Under the pieces are notes generated by a model. It ran no database searches. It worked only from the letters and a program-made list of their open reading frames with translations, and was not told where the DNA came from. Positions 16,975 through 25,919 of a DNA stretch of 64,000 nucleotides are shown piece by piece. The DNA lies in contig NZ_JOEM01000011.1 of NCBI RefSeq assembly GCF_000718135.1, positions 62,001 through 126,000 of the forward strand. The letters run 5' to 3'. Origin of the DNA: Streptomyces cyaneofuscatus. Its GTDB lineage: Bacteria; Actinomycetota; Actinomycetes; Streptomycetales; Streptomycetaceae. The position numbers were made by a program, and so were the translations under genes. Numbering within the stretch: position 1 is the first letter of the stretch; each line of letters starts with the position of its first letter.

Positions 16975-17007
16975 GTTTTGCGGTTTGTCGAGCGTAAGGC
17001 GCAAAAC
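16975..17007. promoter_or_regulatory. Inverted repeat between divergent MBL and MazF-like genes
   Basis: GTTTTGCG (16975-16982) and CGCAAAAC (17000-17007) are perfect inverted 8-mers with 17 nt between. They are A/T-rich against very GC-rich surroundings. It is a possible operator for either divergent gene; no regulator is adjacent. Confidence 0.35.
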
Positions 17008-17151
17008 TCCGCGTCGCTCCTCTGCCGCCTGCCGTTGTGGGGGAACTCACCTGCTCTGTCACCGGTTCGATGGAAGCGCGCCCACGGTGGCGCCCGGGCG
17101 CGGCGTCCGGGTGCGGGAGGGGTGCCCGCCGGCCGCCGGTACCGTCGGGGG

Positions 17152-17676
17152 ATGAACACGTTCTGGTGGGTGGCGCTGGTCGCCGTGGTTCTGCTGGCCC
17201 TCGTCGCCGCGGTGGTGGACGGGCGGGGGCGCTCGGACCGGGGGCCCCGGTCGCGGCGGCCGCGCCAGCCGGCGGGGTCGGCCCGGCCGCCTTCGCGGCC
17301 TTCGCGGCCCTCGGGAAAGCCGTCGGGTCCGGCGGGGCGCGGGGAGGAGCGTACGCCGCGGGCGGGTGAGGTGTGGTGGGCCGATGTGCCGTACGAGGAC
17401 GGGCCCGGGTCCAAGGACCGGCCGTGCCTGGTGCTTTCCGTACGGGGGCGGGGCCGGGGGCGCACGGTGATCGTCGCCAAGATCACCAGCAAGCATCACG
17501 AGGAGCGGCCCGGGGTGATCGCGCTGCCCGCGGGGACGGTGGGGGATCAGCGGGGGCGGCAGAGCTTCCTGGAGACGGATGAGCTGCGGGAGGTGCGGTT
17601 GGCCGGGTTCCGGCGGAGGGTGGGGGCCGTGGATCCCGAGCTGTGGGAGCGGGTGCGGGGGCTGGGGGCGGGGTGA
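17152..17676 (+). CDS. Membrane-anchored MazF/PemK-like protein
   Basis: A 174-aa protein. The N-terminus (NTFWWVALVAVVLLALVAAVV) is one membrane helix, followed by a ~45-residue Arg/Pro/Gly linker. A PemK/MazF fold follows, with EVWWADVPYEDGPGSKDRPCLVLSV, then TSKHHEERPGVIALP and a TDELREVRLAGFRRRVG segment. MazF toxins are soluble mRNA interferases with an adjacent antitoxin; here a helix is fused and no antitoxin gene is visible. It may be a housekeeping nuclease tethered to the membrane, or inactive. ATG 17152 begins directly with the helix. Confidence 0.8.
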   Translation: MNTFWWVALVAVVLLALVAAVVDGRGRSDRGPRSRRPRQPAGSARPPSRPSRPSGKPSGPAGRGEERTPRAGEVWWADVPYEDGPGSKDRPCLVLSVRGRGRGRTVIVAKITSKHHEERPGVIALPAGTVGDQRGRQSFLETDELREVRLAGFRRRVGAVDPELWERVRGLGAG

Positions 17677-17715
17677 GGGCGGGGCCGGGTTTCGGGGCTC
17701 CGCCCCGGACCCCGC

Positions 17716-17840
17716 TCCTCAAACGCCGGAGGGGCTGAAAAGACGTCCTCAAGCGCCGGACGGGCTGGGATGGTGCGGACGGGCTGAGTCGGTGCTTCCC
17801 GGAACGGCCGAAAAGACGTCCTCAAACGCCGGACAGGCTG
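17716..17840. repeat. Three copies of a dispersed intergenic repeat
   Basis: Three copies of TCCTCAARCGCCGGAVRGGCTG lie at 17716-17737, 17746-17767 and 17819-17840. The second and third are both preceded by AAAAGACG. They fill the gap between the converging MazF-like and cysM genes. A fourth copy is at 27306. Confidence 0.85.
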
Positions 17841-17850
17841 GAACTGTGGC

Positions 17851-19088
<1,238 letters not shown>

Positions 19089-19202
19089 GGCGTGGGCTCC
19101 TGTCGAAAGCGGGGAGGTGGTGGCGTGGGGCGCGCGTTTCTTCCCCCGCGCAGGGGGTGGAGCAGGTGGGTGGCGCGTGGGCCGTGACTCAGGCCGTGCG
19201 GC

Positions 19203-19319
19203 TCACGGGCAGGCTGCGGGCGGGGGACAGATCGCGCTCTTGAGCCTGCACAGGTCGACGTGCAGCCTCGCGACGAGCAGCGTGCCCGGCGTCCTGTTGC
19301 TCACGTCATGGGGAACCAT
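19203..19319 (-). CDS. Leader peptide with three Cys codons upstream of cysO-cysM
   Basis: A 38-codon reading frame beginning ATG at 19319 encodes a product starting MVPHDVSNRTPGTLLV. Cys codons fall at positions 24, 31 and 37, with CPPPAACP at the end. It is too short to be a normal enzyme and lies 115 bp upstream of cysO on the same strand. Similar short Cys-containing frames precede sulfur genes in Streptomyces, and in mycobacteria poly-Cys small frames act as cysteine-responsive attenuators. Regulation by ribosome stalling when charged tRNA-Cys is low is inferred. No SD of note is visible upstream, so it may be leaderless. Confidence 0.65.
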   Translation of the reverse strand: MVPHDVSNRTPGTLLVARLHVDLCRLKSAICPPPAACP

Positions 19320-19388
19320 GCGGGCATCGTATCGATTCCCCGTCCGGAAACCCGAGTGTGATCCCACATCATGGATGGTGAGCGACCA

Positions 19389-20186
19389 CTATGTGGACAA
19401 CGCGGGGCGGCCGGGTCCTTCCGGCAGGTAGATGACCGTCGGTGCGCCCGTCTTCGGGTGGGTGCTGACCTCGGCCGCGACGCCGTAGACCTCGCCGAGC
19501 AGGTCCGCCGTGAGGACCTCCTCCGGGGTGCCGGAGGCGACGACGCGGCCGTCCTTGAGGACGTACAGGCGGTCGCAGTAGTAGGCGGCGAGGTTGAGGT
19601 CGTGCAGGGCTAGGAGGTTGGTGGTGCCCAGGTCGCGGACCAGGGAGAGGATCTCCAGCTGGTAGCGGATGTCCAGGTGGTTGGTCGGCTCGTCCAGGAC
19701 GACGAGCGCGGGCTGCTGGACCAGGGCGCGGGCGACCAGGGCGCGTTGGCGTTCGCCGCCGGAGAGGGAGGCGAACGTACGGGGTTCGAGTGCGGCGATC
19801 CCGACCCGGTCGAGGGCCTCGGTGACCAGGGCGGTGTCGGCGGCGTTGTCGGCCTCCCAGAACCGCTTGTGCGGGGCGCGGCCCATCGCGACGACCTGGC
19901 CGACGGTGAGCTCGAACCCGGCGTGGCCGTCCTGCGGGACGGTGGCGATGCGCTGGGCGCGGGCCTTCACCGGGAGGGTGGCGAGGTCGTCGCCGTCGAG
20001 GAGGACGCGGCCGTGGGTGGGGCGCAGGGTGCCGTAGACGCAGCGCAGGAGCGTGGTCTTGCCGCTGCCGTTGGGGCCGACCAGGCCGACCGTCTCGCCG
20101 TCGGCGGCGGTGAGGTCGACGGCGTCCACGAGGTGGTGGCCTTCGCCGACTCCGTACGAGAGTGCCTCGGTGCGCAGGGTGGTCAC
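19389..20186 (-). CDS. btuD: Cobalamin ABC transporter ATP-binding protein
   Basis: A 265-aa FecE/BtuD-type ATPase. Walker A is GPNGSGKTT, the signature SLSGGERQRALVARAL, and Walker B LVVLDEPTNHLD, followed by the H-loop ALHDLNLAAYYCDRL. It powers the BtuC permease. Sequence alone would also fit siderophore uptake; the cobalamin riboswitch at the head of the operon decides for B12. It is the third gene of btuFCD, 31 bp after btuC. One rare CTA leucine codon is present near 19609. Confidence 0.9.
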   Translation of the reverse strand: MTTLRTEALSYGVGEGHHLVDAVDLTAADGETVGLVGPNGSGKTTLLRCVYGTLRPTHGRVLLDGDDLATLPVKARAQRIATVPQDGHAGFELTVGQVVAMGRAPHKRFWEADNAADTALVTEALDRVGIAALEPRTFASLSGGERQRALVARALVQQPALVVLDEPTNHLDIRYQLEILSLVRDLGTTNLLALHDLNLAAYYCDRLYVLKDGRVVASGTPEEVLTADLLGEVYGVAAEVSTHPKTGAPTVIYLPEGPGRPALST

Positions 20187-20217
20187 GGGCGGGCTCCCTC
20201 GGCCATACGTACGGGGA

Positions 20218-21258
20218 TCATGCCGGCGCTCCTTCCGGCCTGCGGCGCAGCATCCACAGGAAGAACGGGCCGCCGGTCAGGGCGGTGAGGACTCCTACCG
20301 GGATGTCCTGCGGGGCCGCGAGCGTGCGGGCGGCCAGGTCGGCGAGGACCAGGAACACCGCCCCGCCGAGCGCGACCACCGGGAGCAGCGCGCGGTGCGA
20401 GGCGCCGACCGCCATCCGGGCCATGTGCGGGACCATCAGGCCGACGAAGCCGATCGCCCCGCTGTACGCGACGAGCGCCCCGGTCATCAGCGAGGCGAGG
20501 ACGAAGACGGCGGCCCGGAAGCGGGCGGTGTCCAGGCCGAGGACGGTCGCGCCCTCCTCCCCCACCAGGAGCAGGTCGAGCGGGCGGGCCAGGGTGAGGA
20601 GTACGGCGGTGCCGGCGATCAGGGTGACCGTGGGGAGCGCGAGCATGTCCCAGCGGGCCGCGCCGAGGCCGCCGAGGGTCCAGTAGAGGACTTCCTGGAG
20701 GTGGTCGGCGCGGGCGGAGGTGACCAGGATCAGGCTGGTCAGGGCGGAGAGGATGTAGGAGACGGCGACCCCGGCGAGGACGAGCCGGTTGGTGGTGAGG
20801 CCTCCCCCGCCGCGCGCCAGGGTGTAGACGAGGAGCAGCGAGAGCAGCGCCCCGGCGAAGGCGGCGGCGGGGATCGTGACGGTGGTGGCGAGGGTGGCGC
20901 CGATGCCGAGGACGATCACCAGGACCGCACCGGTGGAGGCGCCGGCGGAGACGCCTAGGAGGAACGGGTCGGCGAGCTGGTTCCGTACGAGTGCCTGGAG
21001 GACCGTGCCGATGACGGCGAGTCCGGCGCCGACGACGATGCCGAGCAGGACCCGGGGCAGCCGGACGTCCAGGACGATCGTGCGGAACGGGCTCGCGTCC
21101 GCTCGGCCGGTCAGGATGTCGATGACCTGGCCGGGCGGGATGCGGACGGAGCCGAGGGCGAGGGCGGCGACCACGGCGGCTGCGAGGAGGGCGGCGAGGA
21201 CGCCGACGACCAGGGTGTAGCGGAGCAGCCGCCGCGGTGCGGGGGTGCGGCAGGTCAC
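20218..21258 (-). CDS. btuC: Cobalamin ABC transporter permease (FecCD family)
   Basis: A 346-aa permease with about ten membrane helices. Family motifs include LRLPRVLLGIVVGAGLAVIG and GFVGLMVPHMAR. GTG 21258 overlaps the btuF stop (GTGA), so the two are coupled. Extended upstream, the frame is an antisense-like Arg/Pro shadow of btuF. It forms the membrane channel of the importer. Confidence 0.9.
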   Translation of the reverse strand: MTCRTPAPRRLLRYTLVVGVLAALLAAAVVAALALGSVRIPPGQVIDILTGRADASPFRTIVLDVRLPRVLLGIVVGAGLAVIGTVLQALVRNQLADPFLLGVSAGASTGAVLVIVLGIGATLATTVTIPAAAFAGALLSLLLVYTLARGGGGLTTNRLVLAGVAVSYILSALTSLILVTSARADHLQEVLYWTLGGLGAARWDMLALPTVTLIAGTAVLLTLARPLDLLLVGEEGATVLGLDTARFRAAVFVLASLMTGALVAYSGAIGFVGLMVPHMARMAVGASHRALLPVVALGGAVFLVLADLAARTLAAPQDIPVGVLTALTGGPFFLWMLRRRPEGAPA

Positions 21259-22250
21259 GAGGTGGTGGCCGCCGGGTGGAGCTGGGCCGCGAGCTTCTCG
21301 ACGGCGGCGGGGACACGGACGCCGAGGACCGCGTCGGAGAGCGGCATGACCGCGAAGCGCTTGTTCTTGATGGCGGGGACGTCGGCGAGGGCCGGGTCGT
21401 CGAGGAGGCGCTTCTTCTTCTGGGCGACGGTGGTGGAGCCGTAGTCGTAGATCACGATCGCCTCGGGCTTGCGGGCGACGACGTTCTCCCAGGAGGCGTC
21501 CCCGAAGGACTTGTCGAGGTCGGCGAAGATGTTGGTGCCGCCGGCGCGCGTGATCAGCTCGTTGCCGATGCCCTTGCCGCCCGCGGTGAAGGCGGTCTTG
21601 TCGCCGCTGTCGTAGACGAAGACGGGGAGGGCCTTGAGGTCCTTGAGCTTCTCGGCGGTCGCCGCGTTGTCGGCCTCGGCCTGCTTGATCCAGGTCTCGG
21701 CGCGGTCGGTGACGCCGAAGGTGCGCCCGACCTCGCGGATCTCCTCGTAGAGGGTCTCCATCGGGGTGTCGGCCTTGGCGCAGCTCTCGGTGTTGAGCCG
21801 GGTCTCGATGCCGGACTTCTTGAACGCCTCGCGGCCGCGGCCGTCGCCGGCGGTGAAGGCGCTGCTGTAGCCGCCGTAGACGAAGTCGGGGTCGGTGGCG
21901 AGGACCTGCTCGTAGGAGGGGTACTCCTTGGCGATGACCGGGACGGAGGCGTAGTCCTTCGCGTACTTCGGCAGGACCTTGTCGTCGAGGTAGGCGGTGC
22001 CGACCAGGGACTTGGTGAGGCCGAGCTCCAGCATGATCTCGGTGACGTGCTGGTTCATGGTGACCACGCGCTTCGGCGGGGCCTTGTACGTGGTGGTGAC
22101 ACCGCAGTTGGTGACGGTGTACGGGAAGCCGTCGCTCTTCGCCGCGGCCTTGTTCCCGGTGGGCTCGTCGCCCTCGGGGGTGGAGCAGGCGGTGAGGGCG
22201 AGCGGGAGCAGCACGGCGGCGGCTATGAGCGCGGGGGTGCGCCGGGACAT
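21255..22250 (-). CDS. btuF: Cobalamin-binding lipoprotein (BtuF-like)
   Basis: A 331-aa substrate-binding protein. The signal peptide ends in lipobox LTAC (Cys near 22). The mature protein has the two-lobe class III fold with the KRVVTMNQHVTEIMLELGL segment typical of metal-chelate and B12 binding proteins. ATG 22250 has GGAGAGG upstream, inside the riboswitch expression platform. It delivers cobalamin or a corrinoid to BtuCD. Assignment to B12 instead of iron rests on the riboswitch. Confidence 0.88.
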   Translation of the reverse strand: MSRRTPALIAAAVLLPLALTACSTPEGDEPTGNKAAAKSDGFPYTVTNCGVTTTYKAPPKRVVTMNQHVTEIMLELGLTKSLVGTAYLDDKVLPKYAKDYASVPVIAKEYPSYEQVLATDPDFVYGGYSSAFTAGDGRGREAFKKSGIETRLNTESCAKADTPMETLYEEIREVGRTFGVTDRAETWIKQAEADNAATAEKLKDLKALPVFVYDSGDKTAFTAGGKGIGNELITRAGGTNIFADLDKSFGDASWENVVARKPEAIVIYDYGSTTVAQKKKRLLDDPALADVPAIKNKRFAVMPLSDAVLGVRVPAAVEKLAAQLHPAATTS

Positions 22251-22297
22251 GGCGGGGCCTCTCCGGGGGATTTCCGCGTCCCCTGGTCGATGCGAGA

Positions 22298-22420
22298 AGG
22301 CAGCGGGCCAGTTCCTGGCTTCCGGGCCGCCGTCCGCGTACGGAGTCCGTACGGGAAGGGGCCCGGTCACAGTGGCGGGACCGTGCCGGATTCGCACCGG
22401 CTTCCTGGTTCCCGCTGCCT
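22298..22420 (-). ncRNA. Cobalamin riboswitch (AdoCbl class) for btuFCD
   Basis: Minus-strand landmarks occur in order: AGGCAGCGGG (P1, 5'), GCCGGTGCGAATCCGGC, GGTCCCGCCACTGTGA, then the B12 box GCCAGGAAC and CCCGCTGCCT, which closes P1 with ten perfect pairs. Downstream, a GGGGA/TCCCC helix lies next to the btuF RBS (GGAGAGG), suggesting that translation initiation is blocked when B12 is plentiful. Confidence 0.95.
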
Positions 22421-22494
22421 TGTGGTCGGGTCTGGGGTGCAGTGTGCCAGACCCGTGCGGCGGTTCGGCGGGGCCCCGGAGGGCGCACTACCGC

Positions 22495-22917
22495 TCAGTA
22501 CGCGTCGACGACCTGCACGTCTTCCTCGGTGATCTCGCCGTCCACGATGCGGTACGAGCGGAACTGGAAGGGGCCGGCGCCGTCGGTGTCGGCGGTGGAG
22601 ACGAGGACGTAGTGGGCGCCGGGCTCGTTGGCGTACGTCACGTCGGTGCGGGAGGGGTAGGCCTCGGTCGCCGTGTGGGAGTGGTAGATGACCACGGGCT
22701 CCTCGTCGCGGTCGTCCATCTCGCGGTAGAGCTTGAGGAGGTCGCCGGAGTCGAACTCGTAGAACGTGGGCGAGCGGGCGGCGTTGAGCATCGGGATGAA
22801 GCGCTCGGGGCGCCCCGTCCCGGCCGGGCCCGCCACCACGCCGCACGCCTCGTCGGGGTGGTCGGCGCGGGAGTGGGCGACGATCTGGTCGTGGAGCACC
22901 TGGGTGATGGTCAGCAT
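22495..22917 (-). CDS. mec: Mec, JAMM-type CysO-cysteine isopeptidase
   Basis: A 140-aa zinc peptidase. The JAMM motif is complete: Glu23, then HSH at 79-81, with Ser89 and Asp92 (HxHx7SxxD). In mycobacteria Mec frees cysteine from the CysO-cysteine adduct formed by CysM, regenerating CysO. ATG 22917 gives a normal family start. Here mec is separated from cysO by btuFCD, unlike mec-cysO-cysM in mycobacteria. It may also trim the Met-Arg tail of nascent CysO. Confidence 0.92.
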   Translation of the reverse strand: MLTITQVLHDQIVAHSRADHPDEACGVVAGPAGTGRPERFIPMLNAARSPTFYEFDSGDLLKLYREMDDRDEEPVVIYHSHTATEAYPSRTDVTYANEPGAHYVLVSTADTDGAGPFQFRSYRIVDGEITEEDVQVVDAY

Positions 22918-22931
22918 GGCGCCAGGATAGG

Positions 22932-22978
22932 CATGCGGGCCCTCGCGTACCGGTGGGTGGTACGGGAGGGCCCGCATG
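22932..22978 (-). terminator. Long hairpin upstream of mec
   Basis: Twenty-base arms with one mismatch (CATGCGGGCCCTCGCGTACC and partner) around a 7-nt loop, between the permease stop and the mec start. It probably terminates the permease transcript. Confidence 0.7.
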
Positions 22979-23088
22979 GTGGACGCCGGGGCCGTGGGGG
23001 GGGTGGCCCGGGCGTCCGGGAGGAGGGCCGGTCGTGGGCCCGGGGTCGCCGGGTCCGCCCTCGGGGTCGGTGCTGGGCGAGGACTGGG

Positions 23089-24534
23089 TCAGCGCTTGGC
23101 GAAGGCCGTGTTCTCCGGGTTGCGCGACTTGAGCACCAGGTAGGAGACGCCCAGGAGGAGCGCCCAGACCGGGGCACAGTAGAGCGAGATCCTGGCGTCC
23201 TTGTCGACCGCCATCATCACGATGACCATGCCGATGAAGGCGAGCGCGAACCAGCTGGTGTACGGGGCGCCCGGCGCCTTGAACGAGGAGTGCGGGAGCA
23301 CGCCCCGGTCGGCCAGGCGGCGGTAGCGGATCTGGCTGAACAGGATCATGATCCAGGCCCACATGCCGGAGATGGTCGCGAAGGAGACGACGTAGTTGAA
23401 CGCCTCGCCCGGCCACTGGTAGTTGATCCAGACGCCGACGAGCATCAGGGCGGCGGAGAAGGTGGTGCCGACGAGCGGCAGGCCGTTCTTCGTCAGCTTG
23501 GTGAAGGCGCGCGGGCCCTGTCCGTTCATGGCCAGGTCGCGGAGCATGCGGCCGGTGGAGTACATGCCGGAGTTGCAGGAGGAGAGCGCCGCGGTCAGGA
23601 CGACGAAGTTGACGATGGCGGCGCCGATGCCGAGCCCCATCTCCTCGAAGGCCTTCACGAACGGCGAGACGCCCGGCTTGAACGTGGACCACGGGACGAC
23701 CGACAGGATCATGATCAGCGCGCCGACGTAGAAGACGGCGATGCGCCACGGCACGGTGTTGATGGCCTTGGGCAGCACGGTCTTGGGGTCCTTGGACTCC
23801 CCGGCGGTGACGCCGACCAGCTCGACGGCGAGGAAGGCGAACATGACGATCTGGAGCGTCATCAGCATGCCGCCGATGCCGTTGGGGAAGAAGCCCCCGT
23901 CGTTCCAGAGGTTGGAGACGGTCGCGGTGTCGCCCGCGTCGGAGAAGCCGAGGGTCAGCACGCCGGCGCAGATGAGGATCATGCCGACGATCGCGGTGAC
24001 CTTGACCATGGAGAACCAGAACTCCAGCTCACCGAAGAGCTTCACGGAGATCAGGTTGGCGCCGTACAGAATGACGGTGAAGACGAGTGCGGACAGCCAC
24101 TGCGGAATGTCCCACCAGTACGTCATATAGGTGGCGGCGGCGGTGACTTCGGTGATTCCGGTGACCACCCAGAACAGCCAGTACGTCCAGCCCGTCACGA
24201 ATCCGAAGAAGGGCCCGATGAATTCGCGGGCGTACTCCGAGAAGGAGCCGGAGACCGGGCGGTACATGAGCAGTTCGCCCAGGGCCCGCATGATGAAGAA
24301 GATGACCAGGCCCGCGAGGACGTAAGCCAGGATGAGGCTGGGTCCGGCCCGGTCGATCGCTTTGCCCGCGCCGAGGAAGAGCCCGGTGCCGATGGCTCCG
24401 CCGATGGCGATCATCTGGATCTGACGGGCGCCCAGACCTCGCTGGTACCCCTCGCCACCGGTCTCGGTCCCGTCGGCTTCCGCGCCGGGCCTTCCCTTGT
24501 CGGCCTGTCCCTCGTCGACCTGTGCCGATGTCAT
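23089..24534 (-). CDS. Amino acid permease (AAT family, APC superfamily)
   Basis: A 481-aa twelve-helix transporter. A 35-residue polar N-terminus leads to the first helix signature IAIGGAIGTGLFLGAG. MRALGELLMYRPVSGSFSEYAREFIGP is the conserved region of the AAT family (CycA, GabP, AnsP, AroP). VTAGESKDPKTVLPKAINTVPWRI is also diagnostic. The substrate is an amino acid, probably D-Ala/Gly/Ser or GABA type; motifs do not settle which. ATG 24534 lies past a weak in-frame upstream region. It stands alone between hairpins. Confidence 0.88.
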   Translation of the reverse strand: MTSAQVDEGQADKGRPGAEADGTETGGEGYQRGLGARQIQMIAIGGAIGTGLFLGAGKAIDRAGPSLILAYVLAGLVIFFIMRALGELLMYRPVSGSFSEYAREFIGPFFGFVTGWTYWLFWVVTGITEVTAAATYMTYWWDIPQWLSALVFTVILYGANLISVKLFGELEFWFSMVKVTAIVGMILICAGVLTLGFSDAGDTATVSNLWNDGGFFPNGIGGMLMTLQIVMFAFLAVELVGVTAGESKDPKTVLPKAINTVPWRIAVFYVGALIMILSVVPWSTFKPGVSPFVKAFEEMGLGIGAAIVNFVVLTAALSSCNSGMYSTGRMLRDLAMNGQGPRAFTKLTKNGLPLVGTTFSAALMLVGVWINYQWPGEAFNYVVSFATISGMWAWIMILFSQIRYRRLADRGVLPHSSFKAPGAPYTSWFALAFIGMVIVMMAVDKDARISLYCAPVWALLLGVSYLVLKSRNPENTAFAKR

Positions 24535-24855
24535 GTGTGGTGCGCCTTTCTCCACGCCGATCCGCGCCCTCAAGGCTGCGGATCAGGTCCTGATCCCCCC
24601 GGATATGGATGGAGTGCCACCGGCGTTCGGCCGGCTGGTGGCGGCCCCGGGAACAGGGGTGGCGTCCCCGGGCGTCGTGAAGATTTATCACGGCCGTCAC
24701 AGGACACCATGGGACATTCTGTGGCGCACCCCACAGATAAAAGCGGACAAGGAGCGCCATCCACCATGAATGGCGCTTATGACTTGGCGGGATCATTACC
24801 CGGATCTGAGCGTCCGTTGAGCGAACACGGACGCCTCGCCGGTCGGGGCGGAGGA
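24535..24855. other. Intergenic region, permease promoter side
   Basis: 321 bp without a gene. It is less GC-rich in its centre (about 24680-24800), which probably holds the permease promoter. An inverted pair GCGCCAT/ATGGCGC lies near 24752-24776, and the DUF2017 terminator is at 24810. No reading frame here has coding character. Confidence 0.6.
24810..24834 (-). terminator. Weak terminator after DUF2017
   Basis: Perfect 8-bp arms (GCGTCCGT/ACGGACGC) with a 9-nt loop, about 20 bp past the stop. Confidence 0.45.
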
Positions 24856-25467
24856 TTACTGCATCAGGGTTTCGACGAGCGTTTCCTGGAGCGCCCCGAG
24901 CCAGAGATAAGCCATCACCATCGGCTTGCGCGGGTCGCTGTCGGGGAGCCGGTAGAGCGACCCCTCCTCGCCCTCGCCCTCGTCGGAGACGTCCAGCCGG
25001 GTGCCGATGGTGAGGCGCAGGTCGTTGAGCGAGCCGAGCCAGGAGCGGCACTCGTCGGCGGTGAGGGTGAGTACGGCCGCGCCGTCCCCGGCGGGCGAGA
25101 GCGCGTCCAGCGTCCGGACGACGGCGAGGGCGTCCTCGCGCTTGCGGGAGCGCAGGTCGATCTCGGTGAAGCGGCGGAACTCGGCGGACAGCGCCCGCAG
25201 CTCCTCCTCGGACTTCGCCTCGGGGGCGGCCCCGTCGGGACCTCCGTAGGCGTCGGGGAAGAGCCGGGCCAGGGCCGGGTCCGACGGCGGCTTGCTGGGG
25301 CCCTCGGCGAAGAGCGCGGCGAGCGGGTCCTCGCCGTCGGCGGGTGTCTCGCCCGGGCCGATCAGTTCGAGCAGCTGCACGGCGAGGGAGCGCAGGATCG
25401 AGATCTCGACCTCGTCGAGCGCGACGGCCGCGCCGCCGCCCGGGGTGGCCTCGAAATGGCCGGCCAT
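24856..25467 (-). CDS. DUF2017 family protein
   Basis: A 203-aa soluble acidic protein that carries the actinobacterial DUF2017 pattern: ALDEVEISILRSLAVQLLELI at the start, REDALAVVRTLDALSP, SWLGSLNDLRLTIGTRLD, and a late MAYLWLGALQETLVETL. It lies 55 bp after clpS on the same strand, the arrangement conserved in mycobacteria (clpS-Rv1332). Function is unknown; conserved linkage suggests some connection to ClpS or protein turnover. ATG 25467 has GGAG 6 nt upstream. Confidence 0.85.
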   Translation of the reverse strand: MAGHFEATPGGGAAVALDEVEISILRSLAVQLLELIGPGETPADGEDPLAALFAEGPSKPPSDPALARLFPDAYGGPDGAAPEAKSEEELRALSAEFRRFTEIDLRSRKREDALAVVRTLDALSPAGDGAAVLTLTADECRSWLGSLNDLRLTIGTRLDVSDEGEGEEGSLYRLPDSDPRKPMVMAYLWLGALQETLVETLMQ

Positions 25468-25522
25468 GGATTCTCCGATGGTGGGTCGAACGGGGCAGGG
25501 GGTACGTACGGCGGCGGGGCCG

Positions 25523-25840
25523 CTAGTTGCGGTCCTGGGTGAGGGTGGCCCACAGCCCGTAGCCGTGCATGGCCTGGACGTCGCGCTCCATCTCCTCGCG
25601 GCTCCCGCTGGAGACGACGGCGCGGCCCTTCTGGTGCACGTCGAGCATGAGCTTGTGGGCCTTGTCCTTGGAGTAGCCGAAGTAGGCCTGGAAGACATAG
25701 GTCACATAGCTCATGAGATTGACCGGGTCGTTGTGGACGAGCGTCACCCACGGGACGTCCGGCTCGGGGACCGCGAAGGTCTCCTCGGCCGAATCAGGAC
25801 GTTCGATCTCTACGGGGGTAGCAACGCTCACCTGTCCCAT
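25523..25840 (-). CDS. clpS: ATP-dependent Clp protease adaptor ClpS
   Basis: A 105-aa adaptor that hands N-degron substrates to the ClpC or ClpA unfoldase. The N-degron pocket motif is present: [15 protein letters not shown], then [21 protein letters not shown], with the conserved HNDP and MLxVHxxG elements. The first ~25 residues are flexible, as in the family. ATG 25840 was chosen on length; its RBS (GGGTGGC) is weak. It is divergent from pncB with 79 bp between the start codons. Confidence 0.92.
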   Translation of the reverse strand: MGQVSVATPVEIERPDSAEETFAVPEPDVPWVTLVHNDPVNLMSYVTYVFQAYFGYSKDKAHKLMLDVHQKGRAVVSSGSREEMERDVQAMHGYGLWATLTQDRN

Positions 25841-25919
25841 GCTGCCACCCGGGCGGTCCCCGCGCACAAACGGACCCCACATCTCGTCAGTTTGACGAAT
25901 AGGGGGTAGCATCCCTGCC

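Noticed and set aside
21997..25542. 1181-codon plus-strand frame
   Set aside because: It runs antisense to btuF, mec, the amino acid permease and DUF2017 and is explained by GC bias.
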